From contig JBDTVS010000119.1 in assembly GCA_040007095.1 (NCBI GenBank), positions 1-56,453 on the forward strand: 56,453 bases of DNA, in the 5' to 3' direction. The notes below the pieces were generated by a model. That model ran no database searches. It was not told the DNA's origin and saw only the letters and a list, made by a program, of their open reading frames with translations. Positions 8,279 through 19,878 of the stretch are shown piece after piece. The first letter of the stretch is position 1, and each line of letters opens with the position of its first letter. A program made the translations under genes and the position numbers. This DNA is from JBDTVS01 sp040007095. Lineage in GTDB: Bacteria > Acidobacteriota > Vicinamibacteria > Vicinamibacterales > CAVVIG01.

Positions 8279-9562
8279 ATGAAATTCCGTGTCTTTCTGG
8301 TCATCACCTCGATATCTCTGGGCGGCGGCGCCTCTCTAGCCGAAGCGCAGCCCAGCTTCCGGACGCTGACCGTCGAGGAAGCCGTCAACGAAGCCGTGCA
8401 AAAGAATCTCGCGCTTCTTGCCGAGCAAGCCAACCTGTCGATCGCTGAGGCGTTGACGGTCACCGCGCGTCTTCGCCCCAACCCGGTCCTTTCCGGAAGC
8501 GCCGACAGCCTCGACCTTCTCGGCACGGGGTTCGACGAAGGGAACCAGGCCGGCCCACCGCAATACGCCGTCCGCATCGACGTTCCCGTCGAGCGCGGAC
8601 GCAAGCGCGAATTCCGGACCGAGGTGGCCGACTACGCGCGGCGCGTGGCGCAGGCGCGCCTCGCCGACACGCTGCGTCGACTGAAGCTCGACGTGACGCT
8701 CGCGAGCGTCGACGTGCTCGAGGCGAAGGCGAAGCTCCAGCTCGCTCAGGACAACCTGCAGACGCTCGAACGTCTCGTTCAGCTCAACGAACGGCGCCTG
8801 ACGAGCGGGGCGATTGCTCCCCTGGAGGTCGCCCGCTCGCGCGTGGCGATGCTGCAGTACCGCGGCAACGCGAAGATCGCGCAGCTGGCGCTCACTGAAG
8901 CGCGCTTGAAGCTGGCGCCACTACTTGGGAGAAAGCCCGACGAGAGTCCGGTCGACATCGACGATCAGCTGGGGACCACGCCGGCCGCTGTCGGTCCCGA
9001 CCTTGCCGCGCTCGAGCTGGCTGCCCGTTCGGCACGGCCGGATCTGGTGGCCCTTCACCACGACCAGGCGCGCACCCGGGCCGACCTCCGGTTGCAAGTC
9101 GCCGAGGGCAAGGTCGACTACACGGTGGGCGCCGAGTATCGCCGCGAGCAGGGCGTGAACGGGAAAGGCAACATGCTCGGTGTGTTCGTAAGCGTGCCAC
9201 TGCCAATCTTCAACCGCAACCAGGGCGAAATCGCGCGCGCCACCGCCGAGCACGAAAAAGCCAACCGTTCGCTCGCCGCCGTCGAAACCGACATCGCGGG
9301 TGAGGTGGCATCCGCGTACGAGGAGTTCCAGTCTTCGCGCGAGCTCCTGATCGAAATCGAGCGCGATCTCCTCACGCCGACCAAGGAGGTCCGAGACGGG
9401 ACGACCTACGTGTATCAAGCCGGCGCGACGTCGCTGCTCGATGTCCTGGACGGACAGCGCGCCTACAACGACACGATGGACACCTACTTCTCGGCTCAGG
9501 CCGCGTATCGCCGCGCGCTGGCCAAGCTCTCACTGGCCGTCAACAAGGACGTGCTGCCATGA
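8279..9562 (+). CDS. Outer-membrane efflux factor, TolC/CzcC family
   Basis: A 427-aa outer-membrane channel of an RND tripartite metal-efflux pump. I took the ATG at 8279 (MKFRVFLVITSISLGG) because it begins a normal signal peptide with a likely cut after SLAEA; the in-frame ATG at 8231 adds 16 residues that do not look like a signal. The mature protein shows the doubled OEP architecture: 'LTVEEAVNEAVQKNLALL' opens the first half, with long alpha-helical stretches and RLRPNPVLSG. The second half has 'SARPDLVALHHDQARTRADL' and ends with 'SLLDVLDGQRAYNDT'. Its stop overlaps the adaptor start by ATGA (9559-9562), so the operon is translationally coupled. Confidence 0.9.
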   Translation: MKFRVFLVITSISLGGGASLAEAQPSFRTLTVEEAVNEAVQKNLALLAEQANLSIAEALTVTARLRPNPVLSGSADSLDLLGTGFDEGNQAGPPQYAVRIDVPVERGRKREFRTEVADYARRVAQARLADTLRRLKLDVTLASVDVLEAKAKLQLAQDNLQTLERLVQLNERRLTSGAIAPLEVARSRVAMLQYRGNAKIAQLALTEARLKLAPLLGRKPDESPVDIDDQLGTTPAAVGPDLAALELAARSARPDLVALHHDQARTRADLRLQVAEGKVDYTVGAEYRREQGVNGKGNMLGVFVSVPLPIFNRNQGEIARATAEHEKANRSLAAVETDIAGEVASAYEEFQSSRELLIEIERDLLTPTKEVRDGTTYVYQAGATSLLDVLDGQRAYNDTMDTYFSAQAAYRRALAKLSLAVNKDVLP

Positions 9563-10808
9563 CCGCCGACTCTGTGGCCCGCCCCCTGGTTCTACTTATC
9601 CGTGATGACCAACATATGAATGCTCTATTGCGCCAAGATCCGCCTTCAGCGCGCCTGACGTTCCCGCAGACGCTCACCGCCGTCTGCTGCGTATTGGCGC
9701 TCTCGGGATGCCGTGCCGGCGCCGGCGCCGCGGATCCACCGCCTCCGGGAGCCGCCGAGGCACGTCCAGCGGCAGGCTCTCACGTCATGCTGGACGGTTC
9801 GCAGATTCAACACGTGCGGATCGAAACGCTCTCGACCAACGCCCCGGAAGATTCGATCAAGGCCACCGGCGCGGTCGAGTTCAACGCCGACCGCATGGCG
9901 CGAATCCTGCCGCCGGTGTCCGGACAGGTGCACGACCTCGCCGTGAACGTCGGCGACGCCGTCAGCAAGGACGGCGTGCTGTTCGTGCTGAGCAGCCGCG
10001 AAGTCGCGGCCGCCATCACCGATCACCTGGCCAGCCACAAGGATCTGGACCTGGCCGAAAAGACCTTCGCGATGACGAAGGATCTATTCGAACACCAGGC
10101 AGCCTCGCACATGTCGCTGCAGCAATCGGAGAGCGAACTGGCCAAAGCCAAGGCCAAGGTGCAGCAGACGGAAGAGATCCTGCAGGTCCTCGGCTTCGAC
10201 GGCCATCCCGAGGAGGATTTGAGCCACCTGCAGTCGCGTATTCCGGTGCGCACGCCGATTGCGGGAACCGTCATCGAACGCAACGTCACCAACGGGCAAT
10301 TCGTCGGTCCCGACAACCCACCGCTCATCACCATCGCCGACCTCTCGAACGTGTGGGTGCAGGCCGACGTGTTCGAACGCGACGTCCATAGCATCTCGGT
10401 CGGCCAGAAAGCAGATGTGACGACGACGGCGTATCCCGACGAGCACTTCATCGCCCACGTCTCGCACATCGGCTCGGTCGTCGACGCGCAAACCCGCACC
10501 GCCAAGGTGCGCGTTCTCGTCGCCAACCGCGATCTGCGATTGAAACCCGGGATGTTCATCTCGGTCAGCCTGTCCCTGCCCAACACCGATTTGTCGCTGA
10601 CCGTCGCCTCGAAGGCGGTGTTTGTCGAGAACAGCAAAAGCTTTGCGTATCTCCAGACCGGCGCCCAGGAGTTCGTCCGGCGCGAAGTGGAAACGGCCGC
10701 ACGGGGCTCGGACCGCCTCCGGGTCCTCCGCGGTCTGGCGGCCGGGGACCGCGTCGTCAGCGACGGCGTGCTGCTGCTGCGTCAACTCGAAACGGATGCG
10801 CCCACCCA

Positions 10809-10812
<4 letters not shown>
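9559..10812 (+). CDS. RND periplasmic adaptor, CzcB/CusB-like lipoprotein
   Basis: A 417-aa membrane-fusion protein that bridges the inner-membrane pump and the outer-membrane channel. A lipobox (CVLALSGC, Cys51 from the first ATG) predicts a lipid-anchored periplasmic protein. The biotinyl-lipoyl-like segment 'PVSGQVHDLAVNVGDAVSKD' (about 115-135), a helical hairpin (about 150-205) and the beta-barrel part with 'GQFVGPDNPPLITIADLSNV' follow in the family's order. The start overlaps the previous gene by ATGA. An internal ATG at 9616 would give a more usual signal length, so the start is uncertain. It overlaps the pump gene downstream, also by ATGA. No Met-rich Cu-binding N-terminal tail is seen. 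Confidence 0.9.
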
Positions 10813-13885
<3,073 letters not shown>

Positions 13886-13889
<4 letters not shown>

Positions 13890-14440
13890 GACGGCGACTT
13901 GCCGTGTCGACGCGACGCGCCCTCGGAGTCTTCGTGGCGGCGGCGTGGGTCGGATCCTGCGGGCCAATCCGGCCGTGCGTTTCGCATTGCGACGCGGCGT
14001 TGCCGCCGTTGTCCCAACCGGATCCGGCGTCACCGCCGGCGACTGTGAGACTGATTCCGACGGCGGCATGGACGGATACCGGCATCATCGTTCACGAGGG
14101 CGACCGGTTGCTGTTCGCGGCCAGCGGCGAAATATGTTGGCAGGGACGTGCCGGCTCAAACGGACCGGATGGCGAGCGCGGGCAGCCAGGATGGAACGTC
14201 GGCCGTGGGGGATTGATTGGGAAGGTCGGTCTCGCGGGAGCGTCATTCGATGTCGGCGCCCGAACGGGGCTGTTTCCAGACCGCCACGCGCGCCCGCCCC
14301 ATCATCCGCGTCAGCCGCCAGCGCTCGTCATGCCCGGCAGCGGCACGCTGATGCTCGGCTTCAAGGCGTTCGCCCCTGGGGTCAACACCGGGTGGTTCGA
14401 AATCAGCGTTCAACGAGCCGTGCCGGTCGCGCGATCGTAG
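13886..14440 (+). CDS. LecA (PA-IL)-like domain protein coupled to czcA
   Basis: A 184-aa protein. The N-terminus (MRRRLAVSTRRALGVFVAAAWVGSCG) looks like an export signal, possibly a lipoprotein signal with Cys at about 25. From about residue 55 the order of motifs resembles the galactose-binding PA-IL/LecA fold: 'TGIIVHEGDRLLFAASGEI', then GPDGERGQ, 'GGLIGKVG', and finally 'GTLMLGFKAFAPGVNTGWFEISV'. LecA-type lectins bind galactosides through Ca2+, but residue-level conservation of the sugar site cannot be judged here. The ATGA overlap with czcA (13886-13889) places it in the efflux operon. It could be an envelope accessory of the pump or a passenger gene. Confidence 0.65.
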
Positions 14441-14510
14441 AATACGCACTCCCGCCGGACGGGGTGAAAGGCCCGAGCCGGCACCGGCGCTGGCCCGTGG
14501 CCGTCGCAGC

Positions 14511-14969
14511 CTACCGTTTTCTCCCGGTGGGGGGATGAGGGAAGCTCTCCCGCTTCTCGAAGTACGCCTCGATGGGCGGAAGAATGACGAGCACGACGAG
14601 CGTGATCGCCGTCGCAGCGATTGCCATCACGAACTCGCCAGCGCCCGCGGCCATCCCGATTGCGGCGTTGACCCAAATCGTCGCCGCCGTCGTCATGCCG
14701 TGGACGCTCGTCCGGCTGCGCAGAATCGCGCCGCCGCCGAGAAATCCGACCCCGGTGACGATTTGCGAGGCGATGCGATCGGGCGTGCCGCCGCCATGTG
14801 CCAGTTGAATCGACATGAGGGTGAACAGCGCCGATCCGACGGCAATCAGGATGTTGGTGCGCAGTCCCGCAGGCTTCTGCCGATACTCACGTTCCAGCCC
14901 GATCGCGGCACCAAGCACGGTGGCGAGCAGCAGCCGCAGGAGCGGATCGGTAAGTGGCATGCGTGGCAT
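14511..14969 (-). CDS. MgtC/SapB family membrane protein
   Basis: A 152-aa inner-membrane protein with about four hydrophobic helices and the MgtC/SapB signature: GLEREYRQKPAGLRTNILIA in the first part, then 'IVTGVGFLGGGAILR' and VHGMTTAATIWVNAAIGMAAG. The cytoplasmic C-terminal domain of virulence-type MgtC is absent, so this is the short SapB/YhiD-like form. Family roles include Mg2+ stress adaptation and modulation of ATP synthase; here the function is unassigned. It converges on the LecA-like gene and is separated from the upstream leftward cupredoxin gene by the 52-nt palindrome at 15028-15079. Confidence 0.88.
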   Translation of the reverse strand: MPRMPLTDPLLRLLLATVLGAAIGLEREYRQKPAGLRTNILIAVGSALFTLMSIQLAHGGGTPDRIASQIVTGVGFLGGGAILRSRTSVHGMTTAATIWVNAAIGMAAGAGEFVMAIAATAITLVVLVILPPIEAYFEKRESFPHPPTGRKR

Positions 14970-15027
14970 GTTACCCAGAACCGCTCGTCGCCGCTCGGCC
15001 GGTACCCTGTGGCCTGTTTTGCTGATC

Positions 15028-15079
15028 TTAGGACCCGTAGATGAATAACGTGCGCACGTTGTTCATCTACGGGTCCTAA
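15028..15079. repeat. 52-nt near-perfect palindromic element A
   Basis: A palindrome centred at 15053/15054 whose arms start TTAGGACCCGTAGATGAA and whose centre is TGCGCA. Every position pairs except 15046 (T) against 15061 (G), which would still pair as U-G in RNA. It contains the TAG stop of the cupredoxin gene. No U-tract follows on either strand, so it is not a standard intrinsic terminator, though it could act as one. Its arm is about 75% identical over 28 nt to that of element B at 22020. Confidence 0.9.
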
Positions 15080-15534
15080 CGAATGATGATGCTGCCCTGC
15101 AGACCCGTATTCAGCGGCAGGTCGTGATCGTGAAATCCGCAGGTGCGCGTGATATTGAGATTGCCCGATTGACGGGTCTGTCCCTGCTGGAGAGCGCCTA
15201 CCTGATTGAGCTCTGGGCAGTCCATGTGGTCGGGATGCGGATCCGAGTACATCAAGTGAGGCCCCGTGTCGTTGTTGATGAAGGTCACCTGCGTGCCCGG
15301 AGTCACCGTGATGCTCTTTGGGCTGACGCCGCGCGAGGTAATCGTGAAGACGTTCGACTGTTGATTGCCTGCGCCGGGATCGGGCGTCGAGGGCGTGGAG
15401 CCACCGCCGCAACCGGCACAGACCAGCGCCGTGACGGCCATCAAAGCCAACGTCGTGAGGTGACGGCCGGGCCGGAAGTGGTTGTGCGCGCGCTCCACGA
15501 TCTCCTCGATGCCAAGCGTGATCGAATACGTCAC
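15076..15534 (-). CDS. Cupredoxin-like lipoprotein
   Basis: A 152-aa protein from the GTG at 15534, chosen because GGGGGGA lies just upstream; the frame extends to a TTG at 15594, and a GTG at 15498 is also possible. A lipobox (ALVCAGC) predicts a lipid anchor, followed by a Gly/Ser/Pro linker. The remaining 100 residues form a plastocyanin-type domain: 'SITVTPGTQVTFINNDTGPH' supplies the first histidine, and 'TCGFHDHDLP' supplies Cys, His and His of a type 1 copper site near the C-terminus. The usual Met ligand position is not clear. It probably carries copper or electrons in the envelope. The stop codon lies inside palindrome A. Confidence 0.75.
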   Translation of the reverse strand: MTYSITLGIEEIVERAHNHFRPGRHLTTLALMAVTALVCAGCGGGSTPSTPDPGAGNQQSNVFTITSRGVSPKSITVTPGTQVTFINNDTGPHLMYSDPHPDHMDCPELNQVGALQQGQTRQSGNLNITRTCGFHDHDLPLNTGLQGSIIIR

Positions 15535-15729
15535 TCGTCCCCCCACAGGCAACAGGATACGCGCTAGACATCTTCTAAAGCCAGAGTCTCGCAAGATGAA
15601 GCAAGTTCTGCTCGGTTCGGCTTTGGAAGGCGAAGCTTCACTGACAGCTTAAGACCTTGAGACGCAGCAACGGTGACATTACCCTATCGGAGCCGCAATT
15701 CAGCGGCGCGACGGAGGGTCGAGGTGGCA

Positions 15730-16206
15730 ATGACGGACACGGCATGGCGGGCACAACTGGCGGACTTCCTGGACTGGCATTCTGCGCACGTCGGGTTCGA
15801 CGCGGCGGTCAAGGGTCTCCCGCCGCGGCTGCGCGGCGTGGTTCCTGCCGGGTTCGCCCACTCAGCATGGCAGGTGCTGGAGCACATCCGGACCGCACAG
15901 GCGGACATCCTGGAGTTTTGTCGCAGCACCAGGTATCGGGAGAAAAAATGGCCGGAGGACTACTGGCCGAAAAGCGCCGCGCCCAGGAACGCCGACGCGT
16001 GGACCGGATCGCTGGCGGCGTTTCGGCGCGACCGGAAGGCCATGCAGCGTCTCGCGATCGACCGTCGCATCGACCTGCTCGCAAAGGTCCCCAACGGCAC
16101 AGATCAGACCTATCTGCGGGAGGTGCTGCTTGTCGCCGACCACACGGCCTATCACGTGGCCCAGATTGTCGACATCAGGCGTACGCTGGGCAACTGGAAA
16201 CCGTAG
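15730..16206 (+). CDS. DinB-like four-helix protein
   Basis: A 158-aa protein. The start ATG at 15730 follows GAGGTGGC; the longer frame from 15673 is less likely. DinB/YfiT-like features: an N-terminal 'FLDWHSAHVGFDAAV' helix, the central 'HSAWQVLEHIRTAQADILEF' helix with His residues, and a C-terminal 'LVADHTAYHVAQIVDIRR' helix giving the second and third His of the family's metal triad. Members are metal-binding and include thiol-dependent transferases, but most, like this one, have no known reaction. It stands alone and converges on the RNB gene. Confidence 0.8.
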   Translation: MTDTAWRAQLADFLDWHSAHVGFDAAVKGLPPRLRGVVPAGFAHSAWQVLEHIRTAQADILEFCRSTRYREKKWPEDYWPKSAAPRNADAWTGSLAAFRRDRKAMQRLAIDRRIDLLAKVPNGTDQTYLREVLLVADHTAYHVAQIVDIRRTLGNWKP

Positions 16207-16232
16207 CGGTTCGGAAAGACAGCAGTTCACCG

Positions 16233-17702
16233 CTATTCGCGTGCGAAGTCGATGTACCCTCTCTCGACGTCGGTGCGGGCCAAGCGCACGCGGAGCTTGT
16301 CGCCGACGTCCACGCCCGCCTGGCCGGCGGCCAACAAGCCTTCGACGTGCGGTGTCAACACCCTGACGAAGGTGCCGCTCGGCGTCACGCCGGTCACAAT
16401 CGCGTCGAAGACTTCGCCGATCCGGCCGCTCATCGCCACCGCGGCAATCCGCTTCGCCATGGCTCGTTCGACCTTGCGCGCGGCGTCTTCCTTCGACGTG
16501 CACGTCGCCGCGATCGCCGCCAGTTCGTCGTCGCTGTAGGGTGGGGGCTGCTCGGCGAGCACGGCCTTGACGAGCCGCTGCGTCACGAGGTCGGCAAAGC
16601 GTCGATTGGGCGCCGTCGAGTGCGTGTAGTCCTGCACTGCGAGACCGAAATGTCCCTGCTCCGGATCGCCGGGGCGCTCGAGCACGTACTCGCCGGGGCC
16701 CATCAGCTTGATGATCGCGAGCGACAAATCGGCAAAGTGATCGGGATCGGCCGCTTTGCGCGCGATCAGGAATTCGTTGAGCGCTTTCGAATCGGGCGCG
16801 GCCGGCAGCTGTCCGCCGAGCGTCGCTGCGAGCGTCACGATGCGTTCCCACCGCTTCGGCGCCTTCACGACCCGACGGATCGATGACACGTGGCGCGCCT
16901 CGAGGAGCCGGGCCACGATCTCATTGGACGCAATCATGAAGTCCTCGATCAACTCGGTCGCGTGGTTCTTCTCCTGCTTTTCGACGCCGGTCACCTTCCC
17001 ACCCACGAGAATCGGCCGGGTCTCGATGGTCTCGATGTTGAGCGCGCCATGTCGATACCGATCGGTCCTGAGCGCCTGCGCGGCAGTGTTCTGGATCCGC
17101 AGCTGCGCCTGCAGCGCGGCCGACGCCGCGACCTTCGACGGCGCGGCGCCGCGGCCCTCGAGCCAGGTTCCGACCGCCGTATACGCAAGCTGGGCGCCAT
17201 TTCGAACGGCTGCGCGGTAGACATCGCTCGAGTGCACGCCGCCGTCGGCGCCCACGACGAACTCGACGACAACAGCGAGCCGGTCGGCTCCTTCCTGCAA
17301 CGAGGTCGCCCCGGTCGACAGCGGCTCCGGCAACATCGAGAAATTTCTGACGCCCGTGTAGAGGGTCATCGTCTGGTGCGCAGCGGTTTGATCGATCGGG
17401 GAATCCTTCGGCACGTAGGCGTCGACATCGGCGATGGCCACCATCACCCTGGTCGTTCCGTCCGGCAGCAATTCAGCGACTTCGAGCTGATCCAGGTCGC
17501 GCGAGGTGTCGTTGTCGATCGACGACCACTGGAGACCACGCAGGTCGCGCACGCCGCCGCCGGACGCCACACTCGGCGGATGACGCTCGAGCGCCGAGAG
17601 CTGCTGTAAAACGGCCGGCGGCACGTCCGGGTCGAAGCCGTTCTCGCGCATGATTCGCTCGGCGGCCGCCTGAAGATCGACGTGGGAGGATGATGTGTGC
17701 AT
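16233..17702 (-). CDS. RNB-domain ribonuclease, RNase II superfamily
   Basis: A 489-aa 3'-5' exoribonuclease-like protein, shorter than E. coli RNase II (about 644) because the N-terminal cold-shock domains are missing. The RNB domain starts near residue 50. The acidic cluster reads SIDNDTSRDLDQ: D63, D69 and D71 match the first three catalytic Asp by spacing, but the fourth position is Gln72. The substrate-channel motif 'YTHSTAPNRRFADLVTQR' (about 375-392) is intact. A C-terminal S1-like OB fold ends the protein (about 420-489, GEVFDAIVTGVTPSGTFVRV). I believe related short RNB proteins share the Gln, so activity may be retained or altered. It is divergent from the DEAD-box helicase. Confidence 0.88.
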   Translation of the reverse strand: MHTSSSHVDLQAAAERIMRENGFDPDVPPAVLQQLSALERHPPSVASGGGVRDLRGLQWSSIDNDTSRDLDQLEVAELLPDGTTRVMVAIADVDAYVPKDSPIDQTAAHQTMTLYTGVRNFSMLPEPLSTGATSLQEGADRLAVVVEFVVGADGGVHSSDVYRAAVRNGAQLAYTAVGTWLEGRGAAPSKVAASAALQAQLRIQNTAAQALRTDRYRHGALNIETIETRPILVGGKVTGVEKQEKNHATELIEDFMIASNEIVARLLEARHVSSIRRVVKAPKRWERIVTLAATLGGQLPAAPDSKALNEFLIARKAADPDHFADLSLAIIKLMGPGEYVLERPGDPEQGHFGLAVQDYTHSTAPNRRFADLVTQRLVKAVLAEQPPPYSDDELAAIAATCTSKEDAARKVERAMAKRIAAVAMSGRIGEVFDAIVTGVTPSGTFVRVLTPHVEGLLAAGQAGVDVGDKLRVRLARTDVERGYIDFARE

Positions 17703-17905
17703 GTGTCTCGTCCTCCATTATGTGCGAAGGCATCCGTCCGGCCCGCCAGCACGACGCACGCGAATCCGTCAAATAGAGAGACCCATTTCCCCGGTAATCT
17801 CGGTGACTCCCGGGGGTCCTCTTCAGTCATCAAATCGACATTGGGCCACCGCCGGAAGACGGCGCGAATTGCAGGCGCTGCGGCCATGCACGACAATGAA
17901 AGGAG

Positions 17906-19663
17906 ATGACCGACAAGAAACAGCAAGAAACAGCTGCCGGATTCGGCAGCCTCGGACTGGTTGACGAGCTGGCCGCCGCGGTGACCGCGCTCGGGTACGA
18001 AGAACCGACGCCGGTCCAGCGCGAGACGATCCCCCTGCTCATCGCGGGGAGGGATGTGCTGGCGCAGGCCGCGACCGGCACAGGGAAGACCGCCGCCTTC
18101 GCGCTACCCCTGCTGCAGCGCCTGGCCCACGATGGCAAGGGCGCCCAGCACACTGGCGGGCTCGTGCTGGTCCCGACCCGTGAGCTGTCGATGCAGGTGG
18201 CGGAGGCGATTCACAAGTACGCCAAGGGCGTTGGCGTGCGCGTGGTGCCGGTCTACGGCGGCGCGCCGATTTCGCAGCAGATCAGAACGCTCGAACGCGG
18301 CGCCGGGATCGTCGTCGCGACGCCGGGACGGGCGCTCGACCACATCCGCCGCGGCACGCTGGCGCTGGCCCACCTGCAGGTGCTCATCCTCGACGAGGCC
18401 GACGAAATGCTCGACATGGGCTTCGCCGAGGATCTCGATGCCATCCTCGAGGCGACGCCCAGGACGCGACAGACGGCGCTCTTTTCAGCCACGATGCCGA
18501 CGCGGATCCTGGCGATTGCGCAGCGGCATTTGAACAATCCCGCACGCGTCACGATTGCGCGAGAAAAGACCGCCGCCGGCAAGCTGCCACGCGTGCGGCA
18601 GGTGGCCTACATCGTGCCCCGGGCCTACAAGCCGGCCGCGCTCGACCGCGTCCTGGATATGGAGAATCCCACCTCCGCGATTGTCTTCTGCCGCACCCGG
18701 CTGGAAGTCGAAACGGTCGTCGAGACGCTGACCGCGCACGGCCACCGCGCTCAGGCCCTGCATGGCGGCATGATGCAGCGCGAGCGGGATCGCGTGATGC
18801 AGCAGTTCCGCAGCGCCAAGGTCGACCTGCTGGTCGCCACCGACGTCGCGGCGCGCGGACTCGATATCGAGCACCTGTCTCACGTCTTCAACTACGACGT
18901 GCCCGCCGCCGCCGAAGCGTACGTGCACCGGATCGGCCGTACGGGGCGCGCCGGACGCGCCGGCACCGCGATCACCCTGGCCGAACCGCGCGAGCACCGG
19001 CTGCTGCGCACGATCGAGCTCTTCACCAAGCAGAAGATCGACGTCGCGACGGTGCCGACCGTCGCCGACGTCCGCGCCCGGCGTCTCGATGTGACGAAAG
19101 CCGCCATCCGCGAGCGGATCCTCGCGGGAGACCTCGACGATGTGCGGGTGGTGGTCGAATCGTTGGCGCAGGAGTTCGACATCGTCGCCATCGCCGCAGC
19201 GGCGGTGAAGCTGGCGCATGCGGCCGAAGCCGGCGACGAGGCCGACCGGGACATTCCCGCGGTGGCCGCCCCCTCGGATGTGCTCCGGCCATCGCACGGG
19301 CCCCAAGCGCGCAGCCCGCGCGACAACTGGCGTCCTGGCGGTGCCACCGCAACCGCGGCCACCGTGTCCAAGGACGCGCCTCGCCACCGGCCGCGCGATC
19401 GCAGCCTCGGTGCGGAAGGCGTCGCCCGCCTCTTTGTCGGCGCGGGCCGGGAGGCCGGCATCCGGCCGGGCGATCTGGTCGGAGCGATTACCGGCGAAGC
19501 CGGCATCAACTCGCGCGAGCTTGGCGCGATCGAGATCGCCGATCGCTTTTCGCTGGTCGACGTGCCGGAGTCGCGGGCGAACGACATCATGGCCGCGCTG
19601 CGGGCGACGACGATCCGTGGTCGGAAGGTGAGCGTACGGCGAGATCGTGCGTCACAAACGTAA
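17906..19663 (+). CDS. deaD: DEAD-box RNA helicase with DbpA-type RNA-binding domain
   Basis: A 585-aa ATP-dependent RNA helicase of the DeaD/CsdA type, acting in ribosome assembly and RNA decay. Visible motifs: Q-motif region (GYEEPTPVQ, 31-39), Walker A ATGTGKT (56-62), PTREL (90-94), DEAD (163-166), SAT (about 194) and 'HRIGRTGRAGRAGTAI' (motif VI). A charged linker (about 435-500) leads to a C-terminal DbpA-like RNA-binding domain (about 505-575, 'RLFVGAGREAGIRPGDLVGA'). The AAGGAG sequence abuts the ATG at 17906 with no spacing, which is unusual. Its divergence from the RNB ribonuclease suggests linked control of RNA turnover. Confidence 0.92.
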   Translation: MTDKKQQETAAGFGSLGLVDELAAAVTALGYEEPTPVQRETIPLLIAGRDVLAQAATGTGKTAAFALPLLQRLAHDGKGAQHTGGLVLVPTRELSMQVAEAIHKYAKGVGVRVVPVYGGAPISQQIRTLERGAGIVVATPGRALDHIRRGTLALAHLQVLILDEADEMLDMGFAEDLDAILEATPRTRQTALFSATMPTRILAIAQRHLNNPARVTIAREKTAAGKLPRVRQVAYIVPRAYKPAALDRVLDMENPTSAIVFCRTRLEVETVVETLTAHGHRAQALHGGMMQRERDRVMQQFRSAKVDLLVATDVAARGLDIEHLSHVFNYDVPAAAEAYVHRIGRTGRAGRAGTAITLAEPREHRLLRTIELFTKQKIDVATVPTVADVRARRLDVTKAAIRERILAGDLDDVRVVVESLAQEFDIVAIAAAAVKLAHAAEAGDEADRDIPAVAAPSDVLRPSHGPQARSPRDNWRPGGATATAATVSKDAPRHRPRDRSLGAEGVARLFVGAGREAGIRPGDLVGAITGEAGINSRELGAIEIADRFSLVDVPESRANDIMAALRATTIRGRKVSVRRDRASQT

Positions 19664-19878
19664 GGCACGTATCAGCAGGCCGTCACGAACCCGCAAGAAA
19701 TCGATAAGCCGCCACGTCAGCCCTCGGGCCACTGTCTTACGCGTCTCAGTCCCTTCCTAAAAAGCCAGTAAGGCCGTTCGAAACCTGCCCCTGCGGCGTT
19801 TAGTCTAGTGACCACTGGTGCGAGTCTCACGCGCATCGGACAACTGTGGGTAACCCATCCCGCGAAGGAGGAACTGCT

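Noticed and set aside
15028..15079. Palindrome A as a simple intrinsic terminator
   Set aside because: No U-tract on either strand and a related element lies at 22020 in a different context; termination is possible but does not explain the element.
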